This document shows, piece by piece, positions 1 through 43,424 of a stretch of 64,000 nt of DNA (within the stretch, counting starts at the first letter, position 1; every line of letters begins with the position of its first letter). Both the position numbers and the translations under genes were made by a program. The DNA comes from Streptomyces sp. WZ-12 (GTDB taxonomy: Bacteria > Actinomycetota > Actinomycetes > Streptomycetales > Streptomycetaceae). A model generated the notes under the pieces. The model ran no database searches. It was not told where the DNA came from and was given only the letters and a program-made list of their open reading frames with translations. The stretch is taken from positions 186,001-250,000 of the forward strand of contig NZ_CP118574.1 in the NCBI RefSeq assembly GCF_028898845.1, in the 5' to 3' direction.

Positions 1-7299
<7,299 letters not shown>

Positions 7300-7305
7300 C
7301 GTCTG

Positions 7306-7309
7306 CTCC
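7306..7309 (-). promoter_or_regulatory. Ribosome binding site fixing the start of the second PKS
   Basis: GGAG lies 6 nt before ATG 7299 and within the codons that would follow the alternative ATG at 7311. It favours the shorter start, MNAPENPDN. It sits directly after the stop of the upstream PKS gene. Confidence 0.7.
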
Positions 7310-7319
7310 ATCAATCGCG

Positions 7320-35738
<28,419 letters not shown>

Positions 35739-35917
35739 CTCAACTCAACCCATCTCGACAGCCGACGGCCGCACGTGAATGGCGTCCGACTTCTCCACGC
35801 CGCGCGGGCGGTACGTTCGGATCGCCACCTGGATTCGCCACTCACCGGCGGAATCCATGTGGCGAGTGTCGTCGGAATTCCGGCGGGAATTCCCTAGTGT
35901 TCGAAAGCGCGGGGCCG
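35739..35917 (-). promoter_or_regulatory. Upstream region of the 9472-aa PKS gene
   Basis: This 179-nt gap between the dehydratase stop and the PKS start has no gene. It carries two GGAATTCC cores, one inside a PAS-LuxR-type operator, so the PKS may have its own promoter besides read-through. I could not identify convincing -35/-10 boxes. Confidence 0.55.
35882..35897 (-). promoter_or_regulatory. PAS-LuxR (PimM-type) operator upstream of the PKS gene
   Basis: The minus strand reads CTAGGGAATTCCCGCC, 14 of 16 matches to CTVGGGAWWTCCCBAG, the published operator of polyene PAS-LuxR activators such as PimM. It lies about 145 nt upstream of the PKS start. A second palindrome CGGAATTCCG (35873-35882) follows 12 nt away on the gene side. 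Confidence 0.7.
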
Positions 35918-36952
35918 CTACCAGTTGGCGGCCAACAGCAGGTCCCCGTATTGGTTTTCACGGGAAACCTGCGCCAGGTCGGAATCGACCATCATCCGCA
36001 TGAGGCCGGCGAAGTCGACGTCCGGCTTCCAGCCGAGGCGGTCCTGGGCCTTCGAGCTGTCGGCGCACAGCACCTCGACCTCGGCGGGCCGCACCAGGGC
36101 GGAGTCGATGACGACGTGGTCCTGCCAGTCCAGGCCGATGTGTTCGAAGGCGATGCGGACCGCGTCGCGCACCGAGTGCATCCGGCCGGTGCCGATGACG
36201 TAGTCGTCGCCGGCGTCCTGTTGGAGCATCAGGTGCATGGCGCGGACGTAGTCGCCGGCGTAGCCCCAGTCGCGGACCGCGTCGAGGTTGCCGAGCGCCA
36301 GCTTGTCCTGGAGGCCGTGCTTGATGCGGGCGACCGCGAGGGTGATCTTGCGGGTGACGAACTCCTGCCCGCGGCGCGGCGATTCGTGGTTGAACAGCAT
36401 TCCGGAGACCGCGTACATGCCGAAGGACTCGCGGTAGTTGCGGGTGATGTAGTGGCCGTATGCCTTGGCCGCGCCGTAGGGGCTGCGCGGGTGGAAGAGC
36501 GTGGTCTCGCGCTGCGGGGTCTCGGCGGCCTTGCCGAACATCTCGGAGGAGGACGCCTGGTAGAAGCGGATCTGACCGTGCGGGTTGGCGGTGCGGGAGG
36601 TGCTGAAGCCGCTGACGATGCGGATGGCCTCCAGCATGCGCAGCACGCCCATGCCGTTGACCTCGGTGACCAGTTCCGCCTGTTGCCAGGACATCGGCAC
36701 GAAGGAGATGGCGCCGAGGTTGTAGACCTCGTCGGGCTGCACGGTGTCGACCGCGGAGACCAGGCTGGCCTGGTCCATCAGGTCGCCGTCGACGAAGTTC
36801 AGTTCGCTGGCCAGGCGGCTGACCCGGGACTTGCGGGGGTTGGCCTGGCCGCGGATCAGGCCCCACACCTGATAGCCCTGGGACAGCAGGTGCTCGGCCA
36901 GGTAGGAGCCGTCCTGACCGGTGATTCCGGTGATCAGCGCTCGCTTGGACAT
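35918..36952 (-). CDS. nysDIII: GDP-mannose 4,6-dehydratase (NysDIII-like)
   Basis: Converts GDP-mannose to GDP-4-keto-6-deoxymannose, the first step towards GDP-mycosamine, the amino sugar of polyenes. This 344-aa short-chain dehydrogenase has the Rossmann motif TGITGQDG at residues 9-16, SSSEMFG, and the catalytic YxxxK in SPYGAAKAYG. Later come FNHESPRRGQEFVTRKI and a C-terminal LGWKPDVDF, all characteristic of GMD. I chose ATG 36952 (MSKRALITG) because AAGGG precedes it by about 7 nt; a longer frame upstream has no family similarity. It is first in the minus-strand unit and reads into the large PKS after 179 nt. Length matches NysDIII as I recall it. Confidence 0.95.
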   Translation of the reverse strand: MSKRALITGITGQDGSYLAEHLLSQGYQVWGLIRGQANPRKSRVSRLASELNFVDGDLMDQASLVSAVDTVQPDEVYNLGAISFVPMSWQQAELVTEVNGMGVLRMLEAIRIVSGFSTSRTANPHGQIRFYQASSSEMFGKAAETPQRETTLFHPRSPYGAAKAYGHYITRNYRESFGMYAVSGMLFNHESPRRGQEFVTRKITLAVARIKHGLQDKLALGNLDAVRDWGYAGDYVRAMHLMLQQDAGDDYVIGTGRMHSVRDAVRIAFEHIGLDWQDHVVIDSALVRPAEVEVLCADSSKAQDRLGWKPDVDFAGLMRMMVDSDLAQVSRENQYGDLLLAANW

Positions 36953-37261
36953 GGCAGACCCTTCTCGATCACGAAAGAGACCGTCCAAACGCTTGGGCTC
37001 GGCCACCACCTGGCGTCGAATACGCAGTCCGGACGTTGGACACCCGCACGCTCGCAAGCCGCGGAAGACGCTGTCAACGCATCCCGGGCTTTCTAGGGAA
37101 TTCCCAAGTGCCGGGCCGGGCGCGGGCCGTCAAAAATGCGTTGGGGCACCCAGGACTAGTGAAATTCAGGTGTCGACTGCGCTGCAATGGCCACGTCGGC
37201 AGGCCGGCCGACTCCGTCCACCGCGCGGCCCTGGTGCCGCGGTCAACCGGGGTGTTCCTGC
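36953..37261. promoter_or_regulatory. Divergent promoter region between sugar/PKS and exporter/PPTase units
   Basis: This 309-nt gene-free region separates two divergent units. It contains a near-perfect PAS-LuxR operator roughly midway. On the minus strand TTGACA at 37071-37076, about 25 nt from the operator centre, may be a -35 element for the dehydratase unit. No clear -10 box was found for either direction. Confidence 0.6.
37093..37108 (+). promoter_or_regulatory. PAS-LuxR (PimM-type) operator in the divergent region
   Basis: CTAGGGAATTCCCAAG matches 15 of 16 positions of CTVGGGAWWTCCCBAG; the only departure is A where B is expected. It is about 140 nt from the dehydratase start and 155 nt from the ABC transporter start, so it could serve either unit. 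Its regulator should be encoded elsewhere in the cluster. Confidence 0.78.
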
Positions 37262-39016
37262 GTGCTGTTGAGACTCCTGCGGGCACAGTTGCGCCCCTAT
37301 TCCTGGGCCACCGGCGCCCTCGTCGCGCTCCAACTCGTGCAAATTCTGGGCACGTTGCTGTTGCCCACGTTGGGTGCCGCGCTGATCGACGAGGGCGTGG
37401 TGCGCGCCGACCGCGGCCGCATCACGGAGTTGGGCGCGGTGATGGTGGCGGTGGCCCTGGTGCAGATCGCGGCGGCGCTCGGGGCGGCGGCGCTGGCCGC
37501 CCGGACCTCGACGGCGATGGGTCGCGATCTGCGGTCCGCGGTCTTCCGCCGGATACTGGACTTCTCCGCCCGCGAGGTCGGGCAGTTCGGCACCCCGTCG
37601 TTGCTGACCCGGTCGGTGAACGACGTGCAACAGGTGCAGAACCTCGCCCAGTCCGGCTTCGGCATCGTGGTCTGCGCGCCCCTGATGTGTCTGGGCAGCG
37701 TGGTACTGGCGCTGCGTCAAGACGTGCCGCTGGCCCTGCTGTTGGTGGGTCTGGTGCTGGTGGTGGCGGTCTGCTTCGGCCTGCTGCTGGCCCGGATGGG
37801 GACCCTGTACGCGCGGATGCAGGTGACGTTGGACCGTTTGGGGCGGCTGTTGCGGGAGGCGATCACCGGGGTGCGGGTGGTGCGGTCCTTCGTCCGCGAC
37901 GGCCACGAGCGGCAGCGTTTCGCGCACACCAACGACGCGTTCTTGGACCTGTCGCAGCGGGTGGGCCGACTGATCGCGACCATGTTGCCGGTCGTCCTGC
38001 TGATCATGAACGGTTTCACCGTCGCCCTGCTGTGGGCCGGCTCCCGGCGGATCGACGCGGGCCGGATGCCGATCGGCTCGCTGAGCGCCTTCCTGAGTTA
38101 CCTCTCGCTGATCCTGATGTCCGTGGTGATGCTCGCCTTCGTGTTCCTGTCGGTGCCGCGCGCCCGGGTCTGCGCCGGCCGGATCGCGGAGGTCCTCGAC
38201 ACCGGGACGAGCGTGGCGCCGCCGGCCGCGCCCCAAGCGATGCGCGGACCCGCCGGCCGCGTCGAGCTGTGCGGCGCCGGGTTCCGTTACCCGGGCGCCG
38301 AGGAAGCGGTCCTGCGGGATGTCGATCTGACGGTCGAGCCGGGCGAGCGGATCGCGGTGCTCGGCAGCACCGGCAGCGGCAAGACGACCCTGCTCAACCT
38401 GGTGCTGCGGCTCTCCGACGCGACCGACGGCACCGTCCGGGTCGGCGGCACGGACGTCCGGGCGCTGGCCACGGACGTGCTCGCCGCCGCCATCGGGTTC
38501 GTGCCCCAGCGGCCGTACCTGTTCTCCGGCACCGTGGCGAGCAATCTGCGGTTCGGGCGGCCGGACGCCACCGACGAGGAGCTGTGGGAGGCGCTGCGGG
38601 TCGCCCAGGCGGCCGACTTCGTCGAGCGGATGCCGGGCGGCCTGGACGCGGAGCTCACCCAGGGCGGCGGCAACGTCTCCGGCGGGCAGCGGCAACGGCT
38701 GTCCCTCGCCCGGGCGTTGCTGCGCCGCCCGGCCGTCTATCTCTTCGACGACTGCTTCTCGGCGCTCGACCAGGCGACCGAGGCCGCGCTGCGGGCGGCG
38801 CTGGTGCCTCACACCGCGGGCGCGACGGTGATCACCGTCGCGCAGCGGGTCTCCGCCGCCCGCGACGCGGACCGGATCGTCGTCCTGGACGGCGGCCGCG
38901 TCGTCGCCCAGGGCAGCCATGGGGCGCTGCTGCGCAGCAGCCCGACCTACCGCGAGATCGCCCTCTCGCAGCTCACCGAGGAGGAAGCCGCCGATGGCCT
39001 CGCCGGACGTCCCTGA
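37262..39016 (+). CDS. nysH: ABC exporter half-transporter, NysH-like, degenerate ATPase site
   Basis: One half of a probable heterodimeric polyene exporter in the cytoplasmic membrane. The 584-aa protein has about six membrane segments in residues 1-310, then a nucleotide-binding domain with Walker A GSTGSGKT (near 368), signature NVSGGQRQR (near 470) and Walker B. In the Walker B region the catalytic Glu is Asp497 (LFDDCFSALD), the pattern of the degenerate half in asymmetric ABC exporters. I chose GTG 37262 (VLLRLLRAQ); upstream codons give only low-complexity Arg/Pro sequence. The gene overlaps the next ABC gene by 23 nt. Transcription is divergent from the dehydratase. Confidence 0.92.
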   Translation: MLLRLLRAQLRPYSWATGALVALQLVQILGTLLLPTLGAALIDEGVVRADRGRITELGAVMVAVALVQIAAALGAAALAARTSTAMGRDLRSAVFRRILDFSAREVGQFGTPSLLTRSVNDVQQVQNLAQSGFGIVVCAPLMCLGSVVLALRQDVPLALLLVGLVLVVAVCFGLLLARMGTLYARMQVTLDRLGRLLREAITGVRVVRSFVRDGHERQRFAHTNDAFLDLSQRVGRLIATMLPVVLLIMNGFTVALLWAGSRRIDAGRMPIGSLSAFLSYLSLILMSVVMLAFVFLSVPRARVCAGRIAEVLDTGTSVAPPAAPQAMRGPAGRVELCGAGFRYPGAEEAVLRDVDLTVEPGERIAVLGSTGSGKTTLLNLVLRLSDATDGTVRVGGTDVRALATDVLAAAIGFVPQRPYLFSGTVASNLRFGRPDATDEELWEALRVAQAADFVERMPGGLDAELTQGGGNVSGGQRQRLSLARALLRRPAVYLFDDCFSALDQATEAALRAALVPHTAGATVITVAQRVSAARDADRIVVLDGGRVVAQGSHGALLRSSPTYREIALSQLTEEEAADGLAGRP

Positions 39017-40811
39017 GGAGGAGCGGGCCGCGCCCCGGCCGGCCCGCCGACTCGTCGGCCTGCTGCGGCCGCACCGTCGCACCGTGGCGCTCGCGGTGCT
39101 GATGGGCGTCGGCGGCATCGTGCTCAACGCGTTCGGGCCGCTGCTGCTGGGCCGGATCACCGATCTGATCGCCGACGGTGTGCTCGGCCGTGGCTCTGCG
39201 CCCGCGCCCGGTGTCGACTTCGCCGCGGTCGGCCGGCTGCTGGTGGTGCTGCTGGCGCTCTACGTCGTGGGATCGCTGTTCCTGCTGGCGCAGGGGCGGC
39301 TGGTGGCGTCCGCGGTGTGGCGCACCATCCACGAACTGCGGCGCAGCGCCCGGGAGAAGCTGACCCGGCTGCCGGTGCGGTACTTCGACCGGCACCCGGC
39401 CGGTGAGGTGCTCGGCCGGACCACCAACGACATCGACAACCTCCAGCAGACCCTCCAGCAGACCCTCGCCGAGCTGATCACCGCGGTCTTCTCGCTGCTG
39501 ACCATGCTGGTGCTGATGCTGGTGCTCTCGCCGTCGCTGGCCGCGGTGATGCTGTTGAGCGTGCCGGTGTCCGCACTGCTCGCGGCCCGGATCAGCAAGC
39601 GCGCCCAACCCCACTACGCCGCGCAGTGGTCGGCCAGCGGCTCCCTCAACGCCCATGTGGAGGAGGTGTGCACCGGCCATGCGCTGATCAAGGCGTTCGA
39701 CCGGCGGGCGGCGGCCGAGGAGCGCTTCGACGCCCGCAACGACGCGGTCTACCGGGCCGCCGCCAAGGCGCAGTTCGCCTCCGGCGCCATGGAGCCCGTG
39801 ATGATGTTCGTGGCGAACCTCGGGTACGTCCTGGTCGCCGTGGTCGGCGCCTGGAAGATCGTCAGCGGCTCCCTGACCCTCGGCGACGTCCAGGCGTTCA
39901 TCCTCTACGCCCGCCAATTCGGCCAGCCGATCGTGGAGATCGCGTCCGTCGCGGGCCGGTTGCAGTCCGGTGTCGCCTCCGCCCAACGCGTCTTCACCCT
40001 CCTCGACGCCCCCGAGCAGGCCCCCGACCCGCACCCCGCGCGCACCCCCGCCCGCGCCGAGGGCCGGGTCGTGTTCGAGAACGTCTCCTTCCGCTACGCC
40101 CCCGACACCCCTCTCATCGAGGACCTCTCGCTCGCCGTGGAGCCGGGCAGCACGGTCGCGATCGTCGGCCCCACCGGCGCCGGCAAGACCACCCTGGGCA
40201 ATCTGCTGCTGCGCTTCTACGAACCCGACTCCGGCCGCATCCTCCTGGACGGCACCGACACCGCCGCGATGACCCGCGACGACCTGCGGTCCCGCTTCGG
40301 GCTGGTGCTCCAGGACACCTGGCTGTTCGGCGGCACGATCGCCGAGAACATCGCGTACGGCACGCCCGACGCGTCCCGCGCGGACGTGGTGGCCGCGGCC
40401 CGGGCGACCTGCGCCGACCGCTTCATCCGCACCCTGCCGCAGGGCTACGACACCGTCCTGGACGACGAGTCCGCCGCCGTGAGCGCCGGGGAGAAGCAAC
40501 TGCTCACCGTGGCCCGGGCGTTCCTCGCCAAACCGGCCGTCCTCGTCCTGGACGAGGCCACCAGTTCGGTCGACACCCGCACCGAGGTGCTCATCCAACG
40601 CGCCATGAACTCCCTGCGGGCGGGCCGCACCAGCTTCGTGATCGCGCACCGCCTGACCACCATCCGCGATGCGGACCTGATCGTGGTGATGGACGCCGGC
40701 CGCATCGTCGAGCGGGGCACACACGATGAACTGCTGCGCGCCCGGGGCCTCTACGCCCGCCTCCACGCGGCCCGCTCCCACAGCCCCGCGGCGGCCGGAG
40801 GCATCCGTTGA
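38994..40811 (+). CDS. nysG: ABC exporter half-transporter, NysG-like, consensus ATPase site
   Basis: Partner of the preceding half-transporter. The 605-aa protein has an N-terminal membrane domain (about residues 20-310) and an ATPase domain with Walker A GPTGAGKT (near 392), signature-region VSAGEKQLL, and Walker B VLVLDEATSSVD with the catalytic Glu near residue 521. ATG 38994 is preceded by GAGGAGGAAG and lies inside the upstream gene, so translation is probably coupled. The NBD looks fully competent, complementing the degenerate partner. Export or self-protection for the polyene is inferred from cluster position. Confidence 0.93.
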   Translation: MASPDVPEEERAAPRPARRLVGLLRPHRRTVALAVLMGVGGIVLNAFGPLLLGRITDLIADGVLGRGSAPAPGVDFAAVGRLLVVLLALYVVGSLFLLAQGRLVASAVWRTIHELRRSAREKLTRLPVRYFDRHPAGEVLGRTTNDIDNLQQTLQQTLAELITAVFSLLTMLVLMLVLSPSLAAVMLLSVPVSALLAARISKRAQPHYAAQWSASGSLNAHVEEVCTGHALIKAFDRRAAAEERFDARNDAVYRAAAKAQFASGAMEPVMMFVANLGYVLVAVVGAWKIVSGSLTLGDVQAFILYARQFGQPIVEIASVAGRLQSGVASAQRVFTLLDAPEQAPDPHPARTPARAEGRVVFENVSFRYAPDTPLIEDLSLAVEPGSTVAIVGPTGAGKTTLGNLLLRFYEPDSGRILLDGTDTAAMTRDDLRSRFGLVLQDTWLFGGTIAENIAYGTPDASRADVVAAARATCADRFIRTLPQGYDTVLDDESAAVSAGEKQLLTVARAFLAKPAVLVLDEATSSVDTRTEVLIQRAMNSLRAGRTSFVIAHRLTTIRDADLIVVMDAGRIVERGTHDELLRARGLYARLHAARSHSPAAAGGIR

Positions 40812-41488
40812 TCGAACTGATCCTGCCCTCCGTGGTCACCACCGAGGCGGCCTACGACGACCGGCCCCGTCCCGGAGACCGGCTCCTGCCGCCGGAACGC
40901 GAGGTCATCGCCACCGCCGTCGCGCCGCGGCAGCGCGAGTTCACCACCGTCCGCCATCTGGCCCGCCGCGCCCTGCGCCGGCTCGGCCACCCCGATGCGC
41001 CCCTCCTCCCCAACCGGCGCGGCGTCCCGCAGTGGCCGCCCGGCAGCGTCGGGAGCCTGACGCACTGCGCGGGCTACCGCGCCGCGGCGGTCTCCCCGAC
41101 CTGCCTCTCGGCCGCCGTCGGCATCGACGCGGAGCCGAACGCGGCCCTCCCCGACGGCATCCTGGACGCCGTCAGCCTCCCCTCCGAACGCCCTCACCTG
41201 GTGGCCCTCGCGGCCCACCGCCCCGATGTCCACTGGGACCGGCTGCTGTTCAGCGCCAAGGAGAGCGTCTTCAAGGCGTGGCACCTGCTCAGTCGCCGCG
41301 AACTCGGCTTCACCGAGGCCGAGATCACCATCGACCCGTCCGACGGCACGTTCGCCGCCCGCCTCCTGGTCCCCGGCCCCGATTGGGCCGGCCATCGCCT
41401 CACCACCCTCACCGGCCGCTGGCACTCCACCCATCCCCTTCTCACCACGGCCGTCCACCTCCCGTCCCCGACCGCACCCACCACATGA
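40808..41488 (+). CDS. nysF: 4'-phosphopantetheinyl transferase, Sfp/EntD type (NysF-like)
   Basis: Transfers phosphopantetheine from CoA to the ACP serines, turning the PKS into its holo form. The 226-aa protein has VGIDAEP (Asp107, Glu109, Mg2+ ligands) and FSAKESVFKAWH (Lys151, Glu152, Lys156). The start is TTG 40808, overlapping the TGA of the ABC gene as TTGA, with GGAGG 6 nt upstream, so translation looks coupled. It is the last recognisable polyene gene on this side and probably marks the cluster boundary. Confidence 0.92.
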   Translation: MIELILPSVVTTEAAYDDRPRPGDRLLPPEREVIATAVAPRQREFTTVRHLARRALRRLGHPDAPLLPNRRGVPQWPPGSVGSLTHCAGYRAAAVSPTCLSAAVGIDAEPNAALPDGILDAVSLPSERPHLVALAAHRPDVHWDRLLFSAKESVFKAWHLLSRRELGFTEAEITIDPSDGTFAARLLVPGPDWAGHRLTTLTGRWHSTHPLLTTAVHLPSPTAPTT

Positions 41489-41638
41489 GCTCCCCGGGAA
41501 GCGCCTCGCCCCTGCTCCCCCGAGAATCCCGCCCGCCACCTCGGGCCAAGGTCAAGCACGGGGCCACACTCACCCGTCAACTCCCACCCAGAACAAGCCA
41601 CGTTCGGATGAAACTCGCCGACTTCTTCCCACCTCGCG

Positions 41639-41929
41639 ATGCGAAATGGGTCATACAGAACTGTGCATATCCACGAGGAACATGTCAGCGAGCCCGGCAT
41701 GATCGTCATCGACGTCACCGCCGCCGACGAAGCCACCGCCACCCTTGCCGCCGCCGAGCTGGGGCGCCTGTGGCGTTCCAGCGGACCGTCCGCCCCTTGG
41801 CACACGCCGGGCCGCCCGGGCGTCTCCGTCCGGGCCTACCTGGACCTGCGTCAGCGGCCGGTCACCGCGGCCGACGACGTGTATCCCCTGCCCGGTCCGC
41901 GACGGAAATACCGCACTCACGGCAAGTAG
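41639..41929 (+). CDS. DUF6207 family small protein
   Basis: A 96-aa protein recognised from the core HEEHVSEPGMIVIDVTAAD and the downstream PGVSVRAYLDLRQ, both typical of a Streptomyces-specific family of unknown function. No signal peptide or membrane segment is seen. The start is uncertain: ATG 41639 has no good ribosome site, and GTG 41663 would give a start at HIHEEHVSEPG, closer to the family length. It follows the PPTase by 150 nt on the same strand but has no evident link with polyene synthesis. Confidence 0.75.
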   Translation: MRNGSYRTVHIHEEHVSEPGMIVIDVTAADEATATLAAAELGRLWRSSGPSAPWHTPGRPGVSVRAYLDLRQRPVTAADDVYPLPGPRRKYRTHGK

Positions 41930-42144
41930 GCCATCGCCACCACGACGGTCAGCACGAGCAGGCCGGCCACCACCGTGGCCGCGACCGCGATCACCCCGCG
42001 ATTCACGCACGGCACCGACGGCACCTCCCGCGGCACGCACCACGAACAACAGCGGTCCGCCCTGATACGCGGCTGATCCAGCCAATAGGCCCCGCGTAGC
42101 CGCGGTGTACCGGCGCTCTCCGGTCCGGAGACGAATGACCCCAT
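41917..42144 (-). CDS. Possible small membrane protein, unrecognised
   Basis: A 75-codon frame with a cysteine-containing stretch (DRCCSWCVP, then a further Cys) followed by one strong transmembrane segment, VIAVAATVVAGLLVLTVVVAMAY. Its second half has high G/C third positions, as expected for a real gene. No ribosome site was found, and it overlaps the 3' end of the convergent DUF6207 gene by 13 nt. I do not recognise a family, and it could be a chance frame. Confidence 0.35.
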   Translation of the reverse strand: MGSFVSGPESAGTPRLRGAYWLDQPRIRADRCCSWCVPREVPSVPCVNRGVIAVAATVVAGLLVLTVVVAMAYLP

Positions 42145-42206
42145 GCCCGGCCAACGAGGGCACTTCCGGTGAGGAACCGGCGCCGCGGCCCACCGCAATC
42201 GGATCG

Positions 42207-42704
42207 TCACCCGCGAACCACCGGTCCGCGCCCCCTCTCCCGCCAGCGCTCCACATCGCTGCGCATCGCGGCGCGGAGTTCCGCGAACGCGTCCTCCCAG
42301 CGGTCCCGCAGCTCCAGGTAACCCTCCTCGGTGTGCACCGCACCGCCCTCTACCAGGTCGCGGAGGTCCCGCAGCGCACGGAACGCGGCGGTGGAGGCGC
42401 CGACAACCGCCTCCGGCGCCACGATGGCCACCTGATAGCGCAACTCGTAGGCGTTCCCGTCCCGGAACGCCTCCAGCGCCGTGCGCGCCCGTTCCTCGGT
42501 GGGCGTGTCCGCGGACCGGGCGGCGATCCGCAGTTGGTTCCGCGTCCGGGCCAACGCGGCGAGGTAGTCGCCGTACACCTGCCGCCGCGCCGCCTGGTCG
42601 CCCTCCTCCCGGCTGCGCCGCGCCCTGGCCCGATCGGCCAGCAACGTCGAGGCGATACCAACCACGGCCCCCAGTACCGTACTTGCCAGTGATCCCCAGT
42701 TCAT
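42207..42704 (-). CDS. Hypothetical protein with N-terminal membrane helix and coiled coil
   Basis: 165 aa. Residues 1-23 form a hydrophobic helix (LASTVLGAVVGIASTLLA) that probably anchors the protein. A long charged, mostly helical part follows, rich in Arg, Glu and Ala, with a predicted coiled-coil character. It resembles Streptomyces proteins of unknown function that begin MNW..S and have this layout, but I cannot name a family or role. ATG 42704 opens directly before the membrane helix. It stands downstream of the DUF4190 gene, separated from it by strong hairpins. Confidence 0.7.
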   Translation of the reverse strand: MNWGSLASTVLGAVVGIASTLLADRARARRSREEGDQAARRQVYGDYLAALARTRNQLRIAARSADTPTEERARTALEAFRDGNAYELRYQVAIVAPEAVVGASTAAFRALRDLRDLVEGGAVHTEEGYLELRDRWEDAFAELRAAMRSDVERWRERGRGPVVRG

Positions 42705-42713
42705 CGCACATAA

Positions 42714-42772
42714 GTGGACCCGCGCCGTGCTCGACGCGGGTCCACCTCCGTCATCGGGCCGGCTTCGGCCCG
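42714..42772 (-). terminator. Tandem hairpins downstream of the DUF4190 gene
   Basis: An 11-bp perfect stem, GTGGACCCGCG (42714-42724) with CGCGGGTCCAC (42735-42745), is preceded on the minus strand by a second hairpin with arms CGGGCCG/CGGCCCG (42755-42772). No U-tract follows, as is common in Streptomyces. It begins 10 nt past the DUF4190 stop. Confidence 0.75.
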
Positions 42773-42781
42773 GTCTGCGGC

Positions 42782-43090
42782 TCAGAGGCTGCCGGAGCTC
42801 GCGAACTGCACCACCGCGACGATGACGCCGAGCGCGGCGAGGCCACAGCCGACGCTGCCCAGCACGATGCCGGCGACCGCCATGTTGCGACCGCCGGCCT
42901 CACCGCGGTCGGCCTTGCGCCGTGCGGATATGCCCAGGCACAGCGCGGTGATCGGCAGCACGATGGGAATCATCAGCAGCCCGAGGATGCCGAGCACCAT
43001 CGAGGCCGTTGCCTGGCCGCTGGGCAGCGGAGCCGGCATGGCGTAACCGGGGCCGTACGGCGGGGTGTTGGGGGGCGGTGCCTGGGTCAT
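42782..43090 (-). CDS. DUF4190 domain membrane protein
   Basis: 102 aa. A Pro-rich N-terminal tail (about 1-30) is followed by two membrane segments, residues about 33-57 (SMVLGILGLLMIPIVLPITALCLG) and 70-95 (MAVAGIVLGSVGCGLAALGVIVAVV), joined by a basic loop SARRKADRG. This is the DUF4190 layout of actinobacterial membrane proteins of unknown function. ATG 43090 has GGAGAG about 6 nt upstream. The frame could extend 45 codons upstream, but that stretch is not hydrophobic or conserved-looking. Confidence 0.85.
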   Translation of the reverse strand: MTQAPPPNTPPYGPGYAMPAPLPSGQATASMVLGILGLLMIPIVLPITALCLGISARRKADRGEAGGRNMAVAGIVLGSVGCGLAALGVIVAVVQFASSGSL

Positions 43091-43424
43091 GTGTTTCTCT
43101 CCGTCATTCCTGCGTTTCCTCTTCCAGGGCGTCCGGAATTCCTGGGTTCGGGATCCGGAGTCCATGGTCAGGCGCTCGTTCCCGGCCGAATGGTGCCAGT
43201 CAGGCGGCTCCGGCCGATCAGGCATCGGGCGCGCCCCACGCCGCAGCCGACGTTACCGCACGTCAGCGCCCTGTCGTGACCGGGCTTGGCGCGGCCCGCC
43301 CCAACAACCCACCAGGTAAGGGCCGTTAGCACGAGGAATACGGATGGGGGCAGATGCCCAACGGGGCGGGGCGCACCCGCGCCCCGCCCCGTTGTTCGCT
43401 CCCGCCGTGCGAGGCCGATGCCGC
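43091..43424. other. Intergenic region with terminator
   Basis: This 334-nt gap between the DUF4190 start and the hydrolase stop holds the strong hairpin at 43360-43393 and, nearer 43091, the presumed promoter of the DUF4190 gene. I see no gene in it. Confidence 0.6.
43360..43393 (-). terminator. Strong hairpin terminator downstream of the dienelactone hydrolase-like gene
   Basis: AACGGGGCGGGGCGC (43360-43374) and GCGCCCCGCCCCGTT (43379-43393) form a perfect 15-bp stem with a 4-nt loop. It lies 31 nt beyond the stop codon at 43425 on the minus strand. No U-run follows. Confidence 0.85.
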
